Source: Chloroflexota bacterium (GTDB lineage: Bacteria > Chloroflexota > Anaerolineae > Aggregatilineales > Phototrophicaceae). Taken from it: a stretch of 64,000 nucleotides of DNA. Numbering within the stretch: the stretch's first letter is position 1; every line of letters begins with the position of its first letter. The notes beneath the pieces were generated by a model. The model was given only the letters and a program-made list of their open reading frames with translations. It made no database searches and was not told the DNA's origin. The stretch lies in the NCBI GenBank assembly GCA_026708115.1, contig JAPOVL010000047.1:62001-126000 (forward strand), read 5' to 3'. The translations under genes were made by a program, and so were the position numbers. This document shows positions 32,354 to 40,269 of the stretch, one piece after another.

Positions 32354-33187
32354 TTAACGGCGCTTGCCCCGGCGGCGAATAATAAACTTGCTGGTGCGCT
32401 TGTTGCGCCGCGTCCGCACACCGAGCGCCTTCTTGCCCCAAGGTGTCTTGGGCGCAGCCATACCGATTCCGGATTTGCCCTCGCCGCCGCCGTGCGGGTG
32501 GCTTGCCGGGTCCATCGCGCTACCGCGTACGGTAGGCCGCCAGCCCAGCCAGCGTTTGCGGCCGGCTTTGCCGAGCTTGACATTGGCATGTTCTGCGTTG
32601 CCGACTTGGCCGATCGTTGCGCGGCAAGTTTCGAGGATCATACGCATCTCGCCACTGGGCAAACGCAAAGTGATGTACTTGTCCTCAGCGGCCAGAATCT
32701 GCGCGGAAGTGCCGGCCGAGCGGGCGATCTGCCCACCCTTTCCAGGTCTCATCTCAATGTTATGTACAACCGTGCCCAAGGGGATGTCCTTAAGCGCGCG
32801 GCTGTTGCCCGGGCGCAGGGCACTCATAGCGCCGTTGCCAATGACGTCCCCAACGCTGACACCCATGGGCGCGATGATATAACTCTTAACCCCGTCCTCG
32901 TATTGCAAAAGCGCAATCCGCGCCGAACGATTGGGATCGTACTCGATCGCGAGCACCTCTGCGCGGCAATCTTCTTTGTTGCGCTTGAAGTCGATGAGCC
33001 GGTACCTGCGTTTGTGGCCCCCGCCGCGATGACGCACAGTGATACGGCCCGAGTTATTGCGTCCCCCCTTCTTGCGAAGAGCGGTGGTCAAGGCACGCTC
33101 GGGCTTCTTCTTGGTGATTTCCTCAAACGTATAGCCGGTCATGTCGCGGCGCCCCGGCGATGTCGGCTTGTATACCTTGATCGGCAT
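32354..33187 (-). CDS. rplB: 50S ribosomal protein L2
   Basis: A 277-residue protein by the peptidyl transferase centre. GGGHKRRYRLIDFKR, LAIEYDPNRSARIALLQYEDG, LRPGNSRALKDIPLGTVVHNIEMRPGKGGQIARSAGTSAQILA and the invariant GSAMDPASHPHGGGEGKSGIG, whose histidine lies close to the catalytic site, are all present. It is separated from rplW by 103 bases that are largely dispersed repeat copy B. Confidence 0.97.
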   Translation of the reverse strand: MPIKVYKPTSPGRRDMTGYTFEEITKKKPERALTTALRKKGGRNNSGRITVRHRGGGHKRRYRLIDFKRNKEDCRAEVLAIEYDPNRSARIALLQYEDGVKSYIIAPMGVSVGDVIGNGAMSALRPGNSRALKDIPLGTVVHNIEMRPGKGGQIARSAGTSAQILAAEDKYITLRLPSGEMRMILETCRATIGQVGNAEHANVKLGKAGRKRWLGWRPTVRGSAMDPASHPHGGGEGKSGIGMAAPKTPWGKKALGVRTRRNKRTSKFIIRRRGKRR

Positions 33188-33206
33188 CGTTCATGCTCCT
33201 GCTTAT

Positions 33207-33292
33207 GTAAACTGCGGCGCTCATGCGACAAGCTGGCTTGCTATTGTGCGTGACTTCGACAAACCTCTTCGCCGGTTACGCGCCGAGCGGCT
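33207..33292 (+). repeat. Dispersed intergenic repeat, copy B
   Basis: An 86-base block from GTAAACTGCG to GAGCGGCT, matching copy A at 4753-4838 without gaps. It lies in the rplW-rplB gap on the strand opposite to the ribosomal operon, and its last two bases are part of the rplW stop codon. An insertion here would interrupt the normally tight rplW-rplB spacing. Confidence 0.8.
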
Positions 33293-33593
33293 AGACGTTG
33301 AACAGCTCGATAGATACGCCGTCTTCCAAAGTAACCACAGCCTTTTTCCATTGACGAGACCGGATGTACCAGTTCCGTCCCCGGCGGCCGCGCTTGGCAG
33401 GCATATTCATGGTGTTCACTTTCAGCACTTTGCCTTCGAGTTCGAAAATCTCTTCGACAGCTTCTTTGATCTGGATTTTGTTGGCATCCCGCGCTACTTC
33501 GAAGACATATTTGTTGTCATCGTCGACCATAGCGGTCGTTTTTTCCGTTATCACCGGCCGACGGATCACGTCATAAATATGAAGCTCTGCCAC
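33291..33593 (-). CDS. rplW: 50S ribosomal protein L23
   Basis: A 100-residue protein at the tunnel exit, docking site for trigger factor. IYDVIRRPVITEKTTAMVDDDNKYVFEVARDANKIQIKEAVEEIFEL and KVLKVNTMNMPAKRGRRGRNWYIRSRQWKKAVVTL are conserved. The stop codon coincides with the end of repeat copy B, so the last residues (SIELFNV) may have been shaped by that repeat. Confidence 0.96.
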   Translation of the reverse strand: MAELHIYDVIRRPVITEKTTAMVDDDNKYVFEVARDANKIQIKEAVEEIFELEGKVLKVNTMNMPAKRGRRGRNWYIRSRQWKKAVVTLEDGVSIELFNV

Positions 33594-33594
33594 C

Positions 33595-34224
33595 TTAGCC
33601 CTCCTTGCTCCAAATGCGCGTTACGATCTCTAGCGCATCCAAAGACATGATGACTTTGTCGTATTTGAGCAGGTCACGCACATTGAGATAATCTGCGATG
33701 ATTGAATGCGCGTTCGATAAGTTGGCGACGCCTTTGCGTACCGCCTTCTGTTGCGAACTAACCACCAAAAGCGCGGACTGATCCCCGACTAGCGCCGATA
33801 TGACTTGCTTCATCGCTTTGGTCTTTGGCGCATCGGAGTCCAGACTGTCGACGAGCACCAACTGTCCATCTCTAACCAGAACGCTCAAGGTCGAGCGTAT
33901 CGCCCCGCGACGCATCTTCTTGGGCATGCGCTTCGAGAAGTCGCGCGGCTTTGGTCCATGCGCCAAGCCGCCACCAACAAATATCGGCGCGCTCTGGGCG
34001 CCGTGACGCGCGCGCCCGGTCCCTTTCTGCCGATACCATTTCGCGCCCGTGGCGCGGATCTGGCTGCGTGACAAAGTGCTCGCCGATCCCTGACGGGCGT
34101 TCGCCATCTGGCGGACAAAAGCCTGATGCATCAAACCGACGTTTATCTTCGTCTCGAAAACGTCCGATGGCAGCTCCACCTGCGATACTTGCTTACCGGC
34201 GCTGTTCATCACTGGGAATTCCAT
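33595..34224 (-). CDS. rplD: 50S ribosomal protein L4
   Basis: A 209-residue tunnel-wall protein. The extended loop SRSQIRATGAKWYRQKGTGRARHGAQSAPIFVGGGLAHGPKPRDFSKRMPKKMRRGAIRSTLS is the L4 mark. In E. coli L4 also represses the S10 operon; whether it does so here is not shown. One base separates it from rplW. Confidence 0.97.
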   Translation of the reverse strand: MEFPVMNSAGKQVSQVELPSDVFETKINVGLMHQAFVRQMANARQGSASTLSRSQIRATGAKWYRQKGTGRARHGAQSAPIFVGGGLAHGPKPRDFSKRMPKKMRRGAIRSTLSVLVRDGQLVLVDSLDSDAPKTKAMKQVISALVGDQSALLVVSSQQKAVRKGVANLSNAHSIIADYLNVRDLLKYDKVIMSLDALEIVTRIWSKEG

Positions 34225-34257
34225 AGCGAATGCTCCTATTTCCTCGATTGCCGGCCG

Positions 34258-34896
34258 CTAGGCCTGCTTGCGCGCGGGTTTAATCATCACGATACTGCCC
34301 TTGGCGCCGGGTACGGAACCCTTGACAGCAATCAGATCATTCTCGGCATCGACAACTACAAGGGAAAGATTCTGCACGGTCACGCGGTCGTTGCCCATCC
34401 GCCCGGCCATCTTCTTACCCTTCAAAACGCGAGCTGGAGTAGCGCACATGCCAATTGAACCCGGCGAACGCATGCGATCGGATTGGCCATGCGTTTTGGG
34501 ACCGCGCGCGAAACCATGGCGCTTGATCGTTCCAGCATGACCGCGGCCCTTGCTTGTCCCAATTACGTCCACCAGTTCGCCCTGCTCGAAAACGTCAACC
34601 TTGATTTCTTGACCTTCTTCAACGGCAATTGGCGCATCGTCCGACAAACGGAACTCCCGCAAATGACGCAGCGCGGGCAGATCCGCCTTTTGCAAATGCC
34701 CCAATTGTCCTCTGGTCAACTTCCTCGGCTTGGTTTCGCCATATCCCAGTTGAACGGAAACATATCCGTCTCTCTCGCTGTTGCGCACCTGGGTGACGTA
34801 ACAGGGTCCCGCCTGGATGACCGTCACCGGAATGACTGTCCCCTGCTGGTCGAAAACCTGGGTCATACCGACTTTTTTGCCAATCATGCCCTTCAT
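34258..34896 (-). CDS. rplC: 50S ribosomal protein L3
   Basis: A 212-residue early-assembly protein. MKGMIGKKVGMTQVFDQQGTVIPVTVIQAGPCYVTQV and the loop GTSKGRGHAGTIKRHGFARGPKTHGQSDRMRSPGSIGMCATPARVLKGKKMAGRMGNDRVTVQNL are conserved; the glutamine-containing loop nears the peptidyl transferase centre. GGAGG precedes the ATG but can be partly paired in a hairpin of the leader at 34897-35087. Confidence 0.97.
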   Translation of the reverse strand: MKGMIGKKVGMTQVFDQQGTVIPVTVIQAGPCYVTQVRNSERDGYVSVQLGYGETKPRKLTRGQLGHLQKADLPALRHLREFRLSDDAPIAVEEGQEIKVDVFEQGELVDVIGTSKGRGHAGTIKRHGFARGPKTHGQSDRMRSPGSIGMCATPARVLKGKKMAGRMGNDRVTVQNLSLVVVDAENDLIAVKGSVPGAKGSIVMIKPARKQA

Positions 34897-35087
34897 GATT
34901 TAGCCTCCACTTGGTCGCAGCATCGCGCCTTCGCGTCGTGGCTACCACCCTGCTTAGAAGATACCTCGCTCCCATGCGGACACTTGATCTGTAAGCCAGT
35001 CCGGCTTATTGGGAATACCTCGCTCTCGTCGTCGCACAACGCGGCAGAACTGACGCTTTGCGCGGTCCAGCCTTAACGAGAAAGGGA
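34897..35087 (-). promoter_or_regulatory. Structured-looking leader between rpsJ and rplC
   Basis: This gap of 191 bases lies inside an operon where the genes are usually adjacent. On the minus strand it can form a perfect hairpin, TAAGCC-GGACT-GGCTTA (35008-34992), enclosed by TCCCA/TGGGA (35014-35010 with 34974-34970). Each side is flanked by a copy of GAGCGAGGTAT (35025-35015 and 34971-34961). Closer to the gene, AGCC or CCAC can pair with GTGGAGGCT, which contains the rplC ribosome site. This suggests translational control by a ribosomal protein or another ligand; it is inferred from base pairing alone. Confidence 0.45.
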
Positions 35088-35396
35088 TCAGATCTTGATC
35101 TCTATATCAACTCCCGCCGGCAAATTTAGACGCATTAGCGTATCAATGGTTTTGCTGTCCGGATCGAGCACGTCAATCAGCCGTTTGTGAGTACGTATCT
35201 CAAAGTGCTCCTGCGAATCCTTGTCAATGAACGGGGATCGCCGCACCGTAAAGCGTTCAATACGCGTCGGCAATGGAACTGGCCCCACCACTCGCGATCC
35301 GGTTCGTTCCGCGGTATCTACAATGCGCTGTGCCGACTGGTCAAGCACCCGGTGGTCATAGGCTTTCAACCGGATACGAATTTTGTTCTTTGCCAT
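35088..35396 (-). CDS. rpsJ: 30S ribosomal protein S10
   Basis: A 102-residue head protein, also NusE in antitermination complexes. KIRIRLKAYDHRVLDQSAQRIVDTAERTGSRVVGPVPLPTRIERFTVRRSPFIDKDSQEHFEIRTHKRLIDVL is close to consensus. AAGG lies 8 bases before its ATG. It follows tuf after 175 bases that hold a hairpin and no gene. Confidence 0.97.
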   Translation of the reverse strand: MAKNKIRIRLKAYDHRVLDQSAQRIVDTAERTGSRVVGPVPLPTRIERFTVRRSPFIDKDSQEHFEIRTHKRLIDVLDPDSKTIDTLMRLNLPAGVDIEIKI

Positions 35397-35523
35397 TCCG
35401 CAACCTTTTTGCGTTAACTGCCAAACTCACCTAAAGCAAATACAACGACATTCTTCATTGTGAGAAAGAGAGCCCAAGGAAATCTCCGAAAGCTTCCGAT
35501 TTGCTGCGCCGGCGAGATAGCGC

Positions 35524-35551
35524 GACGAGCCGGATACCAGAGCGGCTCGTC
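35524..35551 (-). terminator. Hairpin after tuf, possible partial terminator
   Basis: GACGAGCCG and CGGCTCGTC form a perfect 9-base stem with a 10-base loop, 20 bases after the tuf stop. No T-run follows on the minus strand, so it may act as an RNA 3'-end stabiliser or processing site between tuf and rpsJ rather than a true terminator. Confidence 0.4.
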
Positions 35552-35571
35552 ACGAATTACTCGCTGCGAAC

Positions 35572-36771
35572 CTATTGAAGGATTTCCGTGATGCGGCCTG
35601 CGCCAACTGTCAGACCACCTTCACGGATCGCGAAGGACGAGCCTCGCTCCAAGGCAACAGGCGTTATCAGCTCCACATCGAGGTTCACATTGTCGCCGGG
35701 CATGACCATCTCCACGCCGTCGGGCAGTGTGATCGTGCCGGTAACATCCATCGTCCGAATATAGAACTGCGGACGATAGCCGCTGAAGAAGGCCTTGTGG
35801 CGTCCACCCTCGTCCCGACGCAAGACATAAACCTCGCATTTGAACTTTTTGTGCGGCGTGATTGAGCCAACCTGCGCAATGACCATACCGCGCTGCACCT
35901 CGTCACGATCAATACCGCGCAGCAGAATACCGGCATTGTCACCGGCCTGCGCCTGGTCCAGTTCCTTGTTGAACATCTCGATGCCGGTTACCGTGGTCTT
36001 CTGGATTTCATCGCGCAAGCCGACAATATCAACCTGTGTGCCCTTGAGCAAAGTGCCGCGCGCGACGCTGCCGGTGACGACGGTCCCGCGACCTTTGATC
36101 GAGAAAACATCTTCGATCGCCATCATGAATGGTTTGTCGACATCACGCATTGGCGTGGGGATCCATTCGTCGACGCTGTCCATCAATTCGATGATGGACT
36201 CGTATTCCGGAGCGCCGGGATCCGTGCTGGCACACTCCTGGGCCGCCAACGCCGAACCCTTGATGATCGGCGTATCGGGATCAAAATCATAACCCTCGAG
36301 CAATTCCGACAACTCCATTTCGACCAGTTCGATCAACTCTTCATCGTCCATCTGGTCGGTCTTATTGAGGTAAACGACCATCGCCGGCACCTCAACCTGC
36401 TTGGCCAGCAGGACGTGCTCGCGCGTCTGAGGCATTGGGCCATCGGGCGCGCTCACAACGAGGATCGCGCCGTCCATTTGCGCGGCGCCGGTAATCATGT
36501 TCTTGATGTAATCGCGGTGACCCGGGCAATCGACGTGCGCGTAGTGGCGGTTGTCGGTCTCGTACTCGACATGGCGAATATTGATGGTGATACCGCGCGC
36601 CCGCTCTTCTGGTGCGTTATCGATCTCGCCGTACTCACGTTCCTGCGCCTGGCCCTTAAGTGCAAGCACTTTGGTAATCGCTGCCGTCAATGTGGTCTTG
36701 CCGTGATCAACATGACCGATCGTGCCGATATTGACATGCGGTTTGCTACGCTCGAATTTTCCCTTTGCCAT
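35572..36771 (-). CDS. tuf: Elongation factor Tu
   Basis: A 399-residue GTPase that delivers aminoacyl-tRNA to the ribosome. G1 is GHVDHGKTT, the switch regions include ERARGITIN, G3 is DCPGH and G4 is NKTD. Domains 2 and 3 follow, with GRGTVVTGSVARG and the C-terminal GLTVGAGRITEILQ. ATG 36771 (MAKGKFERSKPH) has AGGGA ahead of it; a frame extension to 36840 is not family-like. It lies in the str order rpsL-rpsG-fusA-tuf directly before rpsJ. Confidence 0.98.
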   Translation of the reverse strand: MAKGKFERSKPHVNIGTIGHVDHGKTTLTAAITKVLALKGQAQEREYGEIDNAPEERARGITINIRHVEYETDNRHYAHVDCPGHRDYIKNMITGAAQMDGAILVVSAPDGPMPQTREHVLLAKQVEVPAMVVYLNKTDQMDDEELIELVEMELSELLEGYDFDPDTPIIKGSALAAQECASTDPGAPEYESIIELMDSVDEWIPTPMRDVDKPFMMAIEDVFSIKGRGTVVTGSVARGTLLKGTQVDIVGLRDEIQKTTVTGIEMFNKELDQAQAGDNAGILLRGIDRDEVQRGMVIAQVGSITPHKKFKCEVYVLRRDEGGRHKAFFSGYRPQFYIRTMDVTGTITLPDGVEMVMPGDNVNLDVELITPVALERGSSFAIREGGLTVGAGRITEILQ

Positions 36772-36855
36772 CTGACAATCCCTCTTGTAATCCTGCCAAC
36801 TTGAAAATGAATTAACCAACGAAAACTGCAGACCGGGCAAATACCGGCCTTCTAC

Positions 36856-38955
36856 TTATCGCGATCCGGATTTGACAGCTTCCGCTATATCTTCCGGAGC
36901 GACCGTATACATATCGAATTCCATGCTAAAGTTGCCGCGTCCCTGGGTGTAATTGCGCAGATCATTGGCATAGCCAAACATCTCACCCAGCGGCACTTGC
37001 CCCTTAATCACGGAAATACCCTCGCTATGAGGCTCCATGCCCTGGACCACCCCCCGGCGCGACGCAATGTCGCCGACAACCGCGCCGGTATAATCATCGG
37101 GAACGACCACTTCCACTTGCATGGCGGGCTCCAGAATCACCGGCTTGCCTTTCTGAATGCCTTCTTTCAGACTCATCGAACCGGCGATAGTAAAGGCGAT
37201 CTCGCTGGAATCCACCTCATGAAAAGCGCCATCAACCAAGCTAGCCTTGATGTTGACCACCGGGTAGCCGGCAATGACCCCGCCTTGCATAGCTTGTGTA
37301 ACGCCCTTCCTGACAGGCGGGATAAACTCCTTGGGGATCGCGCCGCCGCGAATGGCGTCGACGAAGAGCAATTCGCCCTCGGCGTCGGCCCTTTCGTCTT
37401 CCGGTATCGGCTCAAAGCGAATCACGCAACGCGCATATTGGCCGGCGCCGCCGGTCTGACGTCGGAAGGTGGTGTCGATCTCCACTGCCCGCGTGATCGT
37501 CTCGCGATAAGCCACGCGGGGTCGCCCGACGCGGGCTTCGACGCCATATTCCCGCATTAAGCGGTCGACCAATACTTCAAGATGAAGCTCGCCCATGCCC
37601 TTGATCTTGGTCTGGCCAAGCTGATCGTCTACTTCAATCTGGAAGGTCGGATCTTCTTCCGCCAGTTTGCGCAAACCCATGCCCATCCTGTCCTGATCCA
37701 CCTTGGTATTGGGCTCAATCGCCACCTCTACAACCGGATCGGGAAAGCTGATGTTTTCCAGCAGAATGGGATCGCCTGGCGCGCTCAGCGTGTCGCCGGT
37801 GAATGTCTCTTTCATGCCGATAACTGCCGCAATGTCTCCCGCGTGCACTTCCTTGACGTCTTCGCGCCGGTCGGCAAACATGCGTACTATGCGCCCGATA
37901 CGCTCCCGTTTGCCATTAGCGGTGTTCGTCACCTGCGCTCCCGCCTTTAAGACGCCCGAATAGACGCGCGTGAAGGCCAGTCGGCCGTATTGATCCGACA
38001 CGATCTTGAAGACCAATGCGGCGAGCGGTTCGTCATCGTCCGCGCTACGCAGCAGCGGGCGGCCGTCTTTGGGGTGCTCGCCGCTCACCGGCGGGATATC
38101 CAGCGGCGACGGCAACAGCGCCACAACCATATTCAACAGCGCTTGCACGCCCTTGTTCTTCAAAGCCGCGCCGCACATGACCGGGTGCAATTGACTTGCG
38201 ATCGTGCCGGCACGCAGCGCCCCGACGATTTCCTCGTCGCTAATCTCTTCTTCCTCCAGGAACTTCATCGTCAAGTATTCATCGTTTTCGACGATCTTCT
38301 CGATCATGTCCTCGCGGCGGGTCTCGGCCATTTCCCGGTGACTCTCGGGAATCGGATGATAGTTGATATCCGTGCCTTCGTCATTGCCGTAGGTAATCAA
38401 CTCCATTTTGATCAGGTCAATGATGCCTTCAAAGTTCTCTCCACTGCCGTAAGGAACTTGGATCACCACCGGATTCGCCTTCAGCCGGTCGACCATCATG
38501 CTGACACAGCGATCAAAATCAGCGCCCGTACGATCCATCTTATTGACGAAACAGAGGCGCGGCACACTGTATTCCGATGCCTGCCGCCAAACTGTCTCCG
38601 ACTGCGGTTCGACGCCCGCGACACTGTCAAAAACGGTAATGCCTCCGTCAAGCACGCGCAGGCTGCGTTGCACCTCGGCGGTGAAATCAACGTGGCCGGG
38701 CGTATCAATTATGTTGATCTGATGATCGTCCCAACTCGCGGTCACCGCAGCCGAGGTGATGGTAATGCCGCGCTCCCGCTCCTGTTCCATATAATCGGTG
38801 GTCGCCGAACCCTCGTGCGTCTCGCCGATCTTGTGCACCATGCCGGTGTAATACAGTACGCGTTCCGTAACGGTGGTTTTGCCCGCATCGATATGCGCGA
38901 TGATACCGATATTGCGTACTTTGTTGAGATCAAAACCGGATTGCTGGTCTGCCAT
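36856..38955 (-). CDS. fusA: Elongation factor G
   Basis: A 699-residue translocation GTPase with five domains. G1 is AHIDAGKTT, G3 is DTPGHVDF and G4 is NKMDRTGADF. Domain IV contains TGGAGQYARCVIRFEPIP and domain V ends in YTQGRGNFSMEFDMYTVAPEDIAEAVKS. It has a full-length, uninterrupted frame. It lies between rpsG and tuf, which makes it the housekeeping EF-G rather than a paralogue. Confidence 0.98.
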   Translation of the reverse strand: MADQQSGFDLNKVRNIGIIAHIDAGKTTVTERVLYYTGMVHKIGETHEGSATTDYMEQERERGITITSAAVTASWDDHQINIIDTPGHVDFTAEVQRSLRVLDGGITVFDSVAGVEPQSETVWRQASEYSVPRLCFVNKMDRTGADFDRCVSMMVDRLKANPVVIQVPYGSGENFEGIIDLIKMELITYGNDEGTDINYHPIPESHREMAETRREDMIEKIVENDEYLTMKFLEEEEISDEEIVGALRAGTIASQLHPVMCGAALKNKGVQALLNMVVALLPSPLDIPPVSGEHPKDGRPLLRSADDDEPLAALVFKIVSDQYGRLAFTRVYSGVLKAGAQVTNTANGKRERIGRIVRMFADRREDVKEVHAGDIAAVIGMKETFTGDTLSAPGDPILLENISFPDPVVEVAIEPNTKVDQDRMGMGLRKLAEEDPTFQIEVDDQLGQTKIKGMGELHLEVLVDRLMREYGVEARVGRPRVAYRETITRAVEIDTTFRRQTGGAGQYARCVIRFEPIPEDERADAEGELLFVDAIRGGAIPKEFIPPVRKGVTQAMQGGVIAGYPVVNIKASLVDGAFHEVDSSEIAFTIAGSMSLKEGIQKGKPVILEPAMQVEVVVPDDYTGAVVGDIASRRGVVQGMEPHSEGISVIKGQVPLGEMFGYANDLRNYTQGRGNFSMEFDMYTVAPEDIAEAVKSGSR

Positions 38956-39005
38956 GCTCTATCCAACTGTTCTTTCTTTGCGGAAAGGACGCTTTCCCCT
39001 CCAAT

Positions 39006-39473
39006 TTACCGGAAATGCGCGAAAGCCCGATTGGCTTCCGCCATGCGATGCGTTTCGTCTTTCTTGCGAATCGCGTTGCCCTGTCCGTTATAGGCGTCGA
39101 GCAACTCGTTCGCGAGCTTCTCCGCCATGCTGCGTCCGCTGCGATCGCGCGCAAACTGGATCAACCAACGCATTGCCAAGGTTATGCCACGCTCGTGCGA
39201 TACATCAATCGGCACCTGATAGGTAGAACCGCCAACGCGTTTCGGCTTGACTTCGACTGTCGGCGCAACGTTGCGAATCGCGGTTTCGAAAACCTCTACC
39301 GGGTCCTTCTTGGTACGTTCGCCCATCGACTCCATCGCCTGGTACATGATGCGCGTCGCCAAGCTCTTCTTGCCGCCGCGCATCATACGATTGATGAACA
39401 TGGCAACATGAAGATTATCGTACTTCACATCATTCGGGGGGACGCGCCTGGGCGGTCGGTTTCTTCTCGGCAT
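39006..39473 (-). CDS. rpsG: 30S ribosomal protein S7
   Basis: A 155-residue head-assembly protein. MPRRNRPPRRVPPNDVKYDNLHVAMFINRMMRGGKKSLATRIMYQAM and VEVKPKRVGGSTYQVPIDVSHERGITLAMRWLI are conserved. It follows rpsL after 16 bases and precedes fusA after 50. Confidence 0.97.
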   Translation of the reverse strand: MPRRNRPPRRVPPNDVKYDNLHVAMFINRMMRGGKKSLATRIMYQAMESMGERTKKDPVEVFETAIRNVAPTVEVKPKRVGGSTYQVPIDVSHERGITLAMRWLIQFARDRSGRSMAEKLANELLDAYNGQGNAIRKKDETHRMAEANRAFAHFR

Positions 39474-39489
39474 TCGCTATTCTCCTTGA

Positions 39490-39906
39490 CTAGCCGCTGC
39501 GCTTGGTGCCATATTTGCTGCGACCCTGCTCGCGACCGTCTACGCCGCTGGTATCAAGCGTGCCGCGCACGATGTGGTAGCGCACGCCGGGAAGATCCTT
39601 CACACGGCCGCCGCGTACCAGCACCACGCTGTGCTCCTGCAGATTATGGCCTTCGCCGCCGATGTACGCAGTGACTTCAATGCCATTCGTCAAGCGCACG
39701 CGCGCAACTTTTCTCAGCGCCGAGTTGGGTTTTTTGGGCGTCATCGTCTTGACTTGCGTGCAGACGCCGCGCTTCTGCGGGGCCCCCTTCTTCTGACGCG
39801 AGCGCCGCTGATCCAGCGCATTGAACGTATATTGCAGCGCGGGCGCTTTGTTTTTCTTGCTCTTCGATTTGCGTCCCCTGCGAACCAACTGATTGATGGT
39901 CGGCAT
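39490..39906 (-). CDS. rpsL: 30S ribosomal protein S12
   Basis: A 138-residue decoding-centre protein, target of streptomycin-resistance changes. MPTINQLVRRGRKSKSKKNKAPALQ is followed by an insertion, YTFNALDQRRSRQKKGAP, not present in E. coli or Thermus S12 but of the kind seen in Bacillus. TPKKPNSALRKVARVRL and GEGHNLQEHSVVLVRGGRVKDLPGVRYHIVRG follow. Both lysines linked to streptomycin resistance are wild type. ATG 39906 has GGAG ahead of it; the frame extends to 40032 without meaning. It is the first gene of the str operon. Confidence 0.97.
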   Translation of the reverse strand: MPTINQLVRRGRKSKSKKNKAPALQYTFNALDQRRSRQKKGAPQKRGVCTQVKTMTPKKPNSALRKVARVRLTNGIEVTAYIGGEGHNLQEHSVVLVRGGRVKDLPGVRYHIVRGTLDTSGVDGREQGRSKYGTKRSG

Positions 39907-40097
39907 AGTTGACTCCGTATCTCTTGCTCTATTGCGTTGTGTTTTTGACACAGAAACAGGCGCACAATTATGGACGCCCGATCGCTCTTCATTATGACGA
40001 GACGCTCCGCCTTCGCAAAGCACTTTCGCCATATCTGCTCAATTCAGCCCGCAGTGCCTCCATGACCGGAGGTTTCCGGCTGCCAGCGCAATCGCGC

Positions 40098-40126
40098 ATG
40101 TTATCAAGAATATATTTGCCTGTCAA
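40098..40126 (-). promoter_or_regulatory. Promoter of the str/S10/spc ribosomal operon
   Basis: On the minus strand TTGACA (40126-40121) and TAACAT (40103-40098) are 17 bases apart. Transcription would start near 40091, giving a leader of about 185 nt before rpsL; the leader has a CCTCC-GGTCAT-GGAGG hairpin. This promoter could serve the whole run from rpsL to secY. The rest of the 40127-40266 gap is AT-richer spacer and repeat copy C. Confidence 0.75.
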
Positions 40127-40194
40127 GGCAATTTATGGAATCGACTTTGAACTTGTTGCGACGGAGCTTACCTCTCTTTTGACAAGCTCACATG

Positions 40195-40269
40195 CTCTTG
40201 CGAGGAATAGGCTTGTTTTCTTCTGTGCGCGCCACCGACTCTTTCGCCGCCTGCGCGCCGAACGCCTTA
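40195..40269 (+). repeat. Dispersed intergenic repeat, copy C (diverged)
   Basis: The block CTCTTGCGA, GGCTTG, CTGTGCGCG, CTTTCGCCG and GCGCGCCGAACG follows the order and spacing of copy B with many substitutions. It overlaps the stop codon of the acyl-CoA dehydrogenase gene on the opposite strand. Confidence 0.55.

Noticed and set aside
34936..34950. A T-box-like string, AGGGTGGTAGCCACG, on the minus strand in the rplC leader
   Set aside because: It resembles the T-box consensus, but no stem I specifier loop, antiterminator/terminator pair or amino-acid-related gene follows, and T-boxes are not known for ribosomal protein genes. Probably chance.
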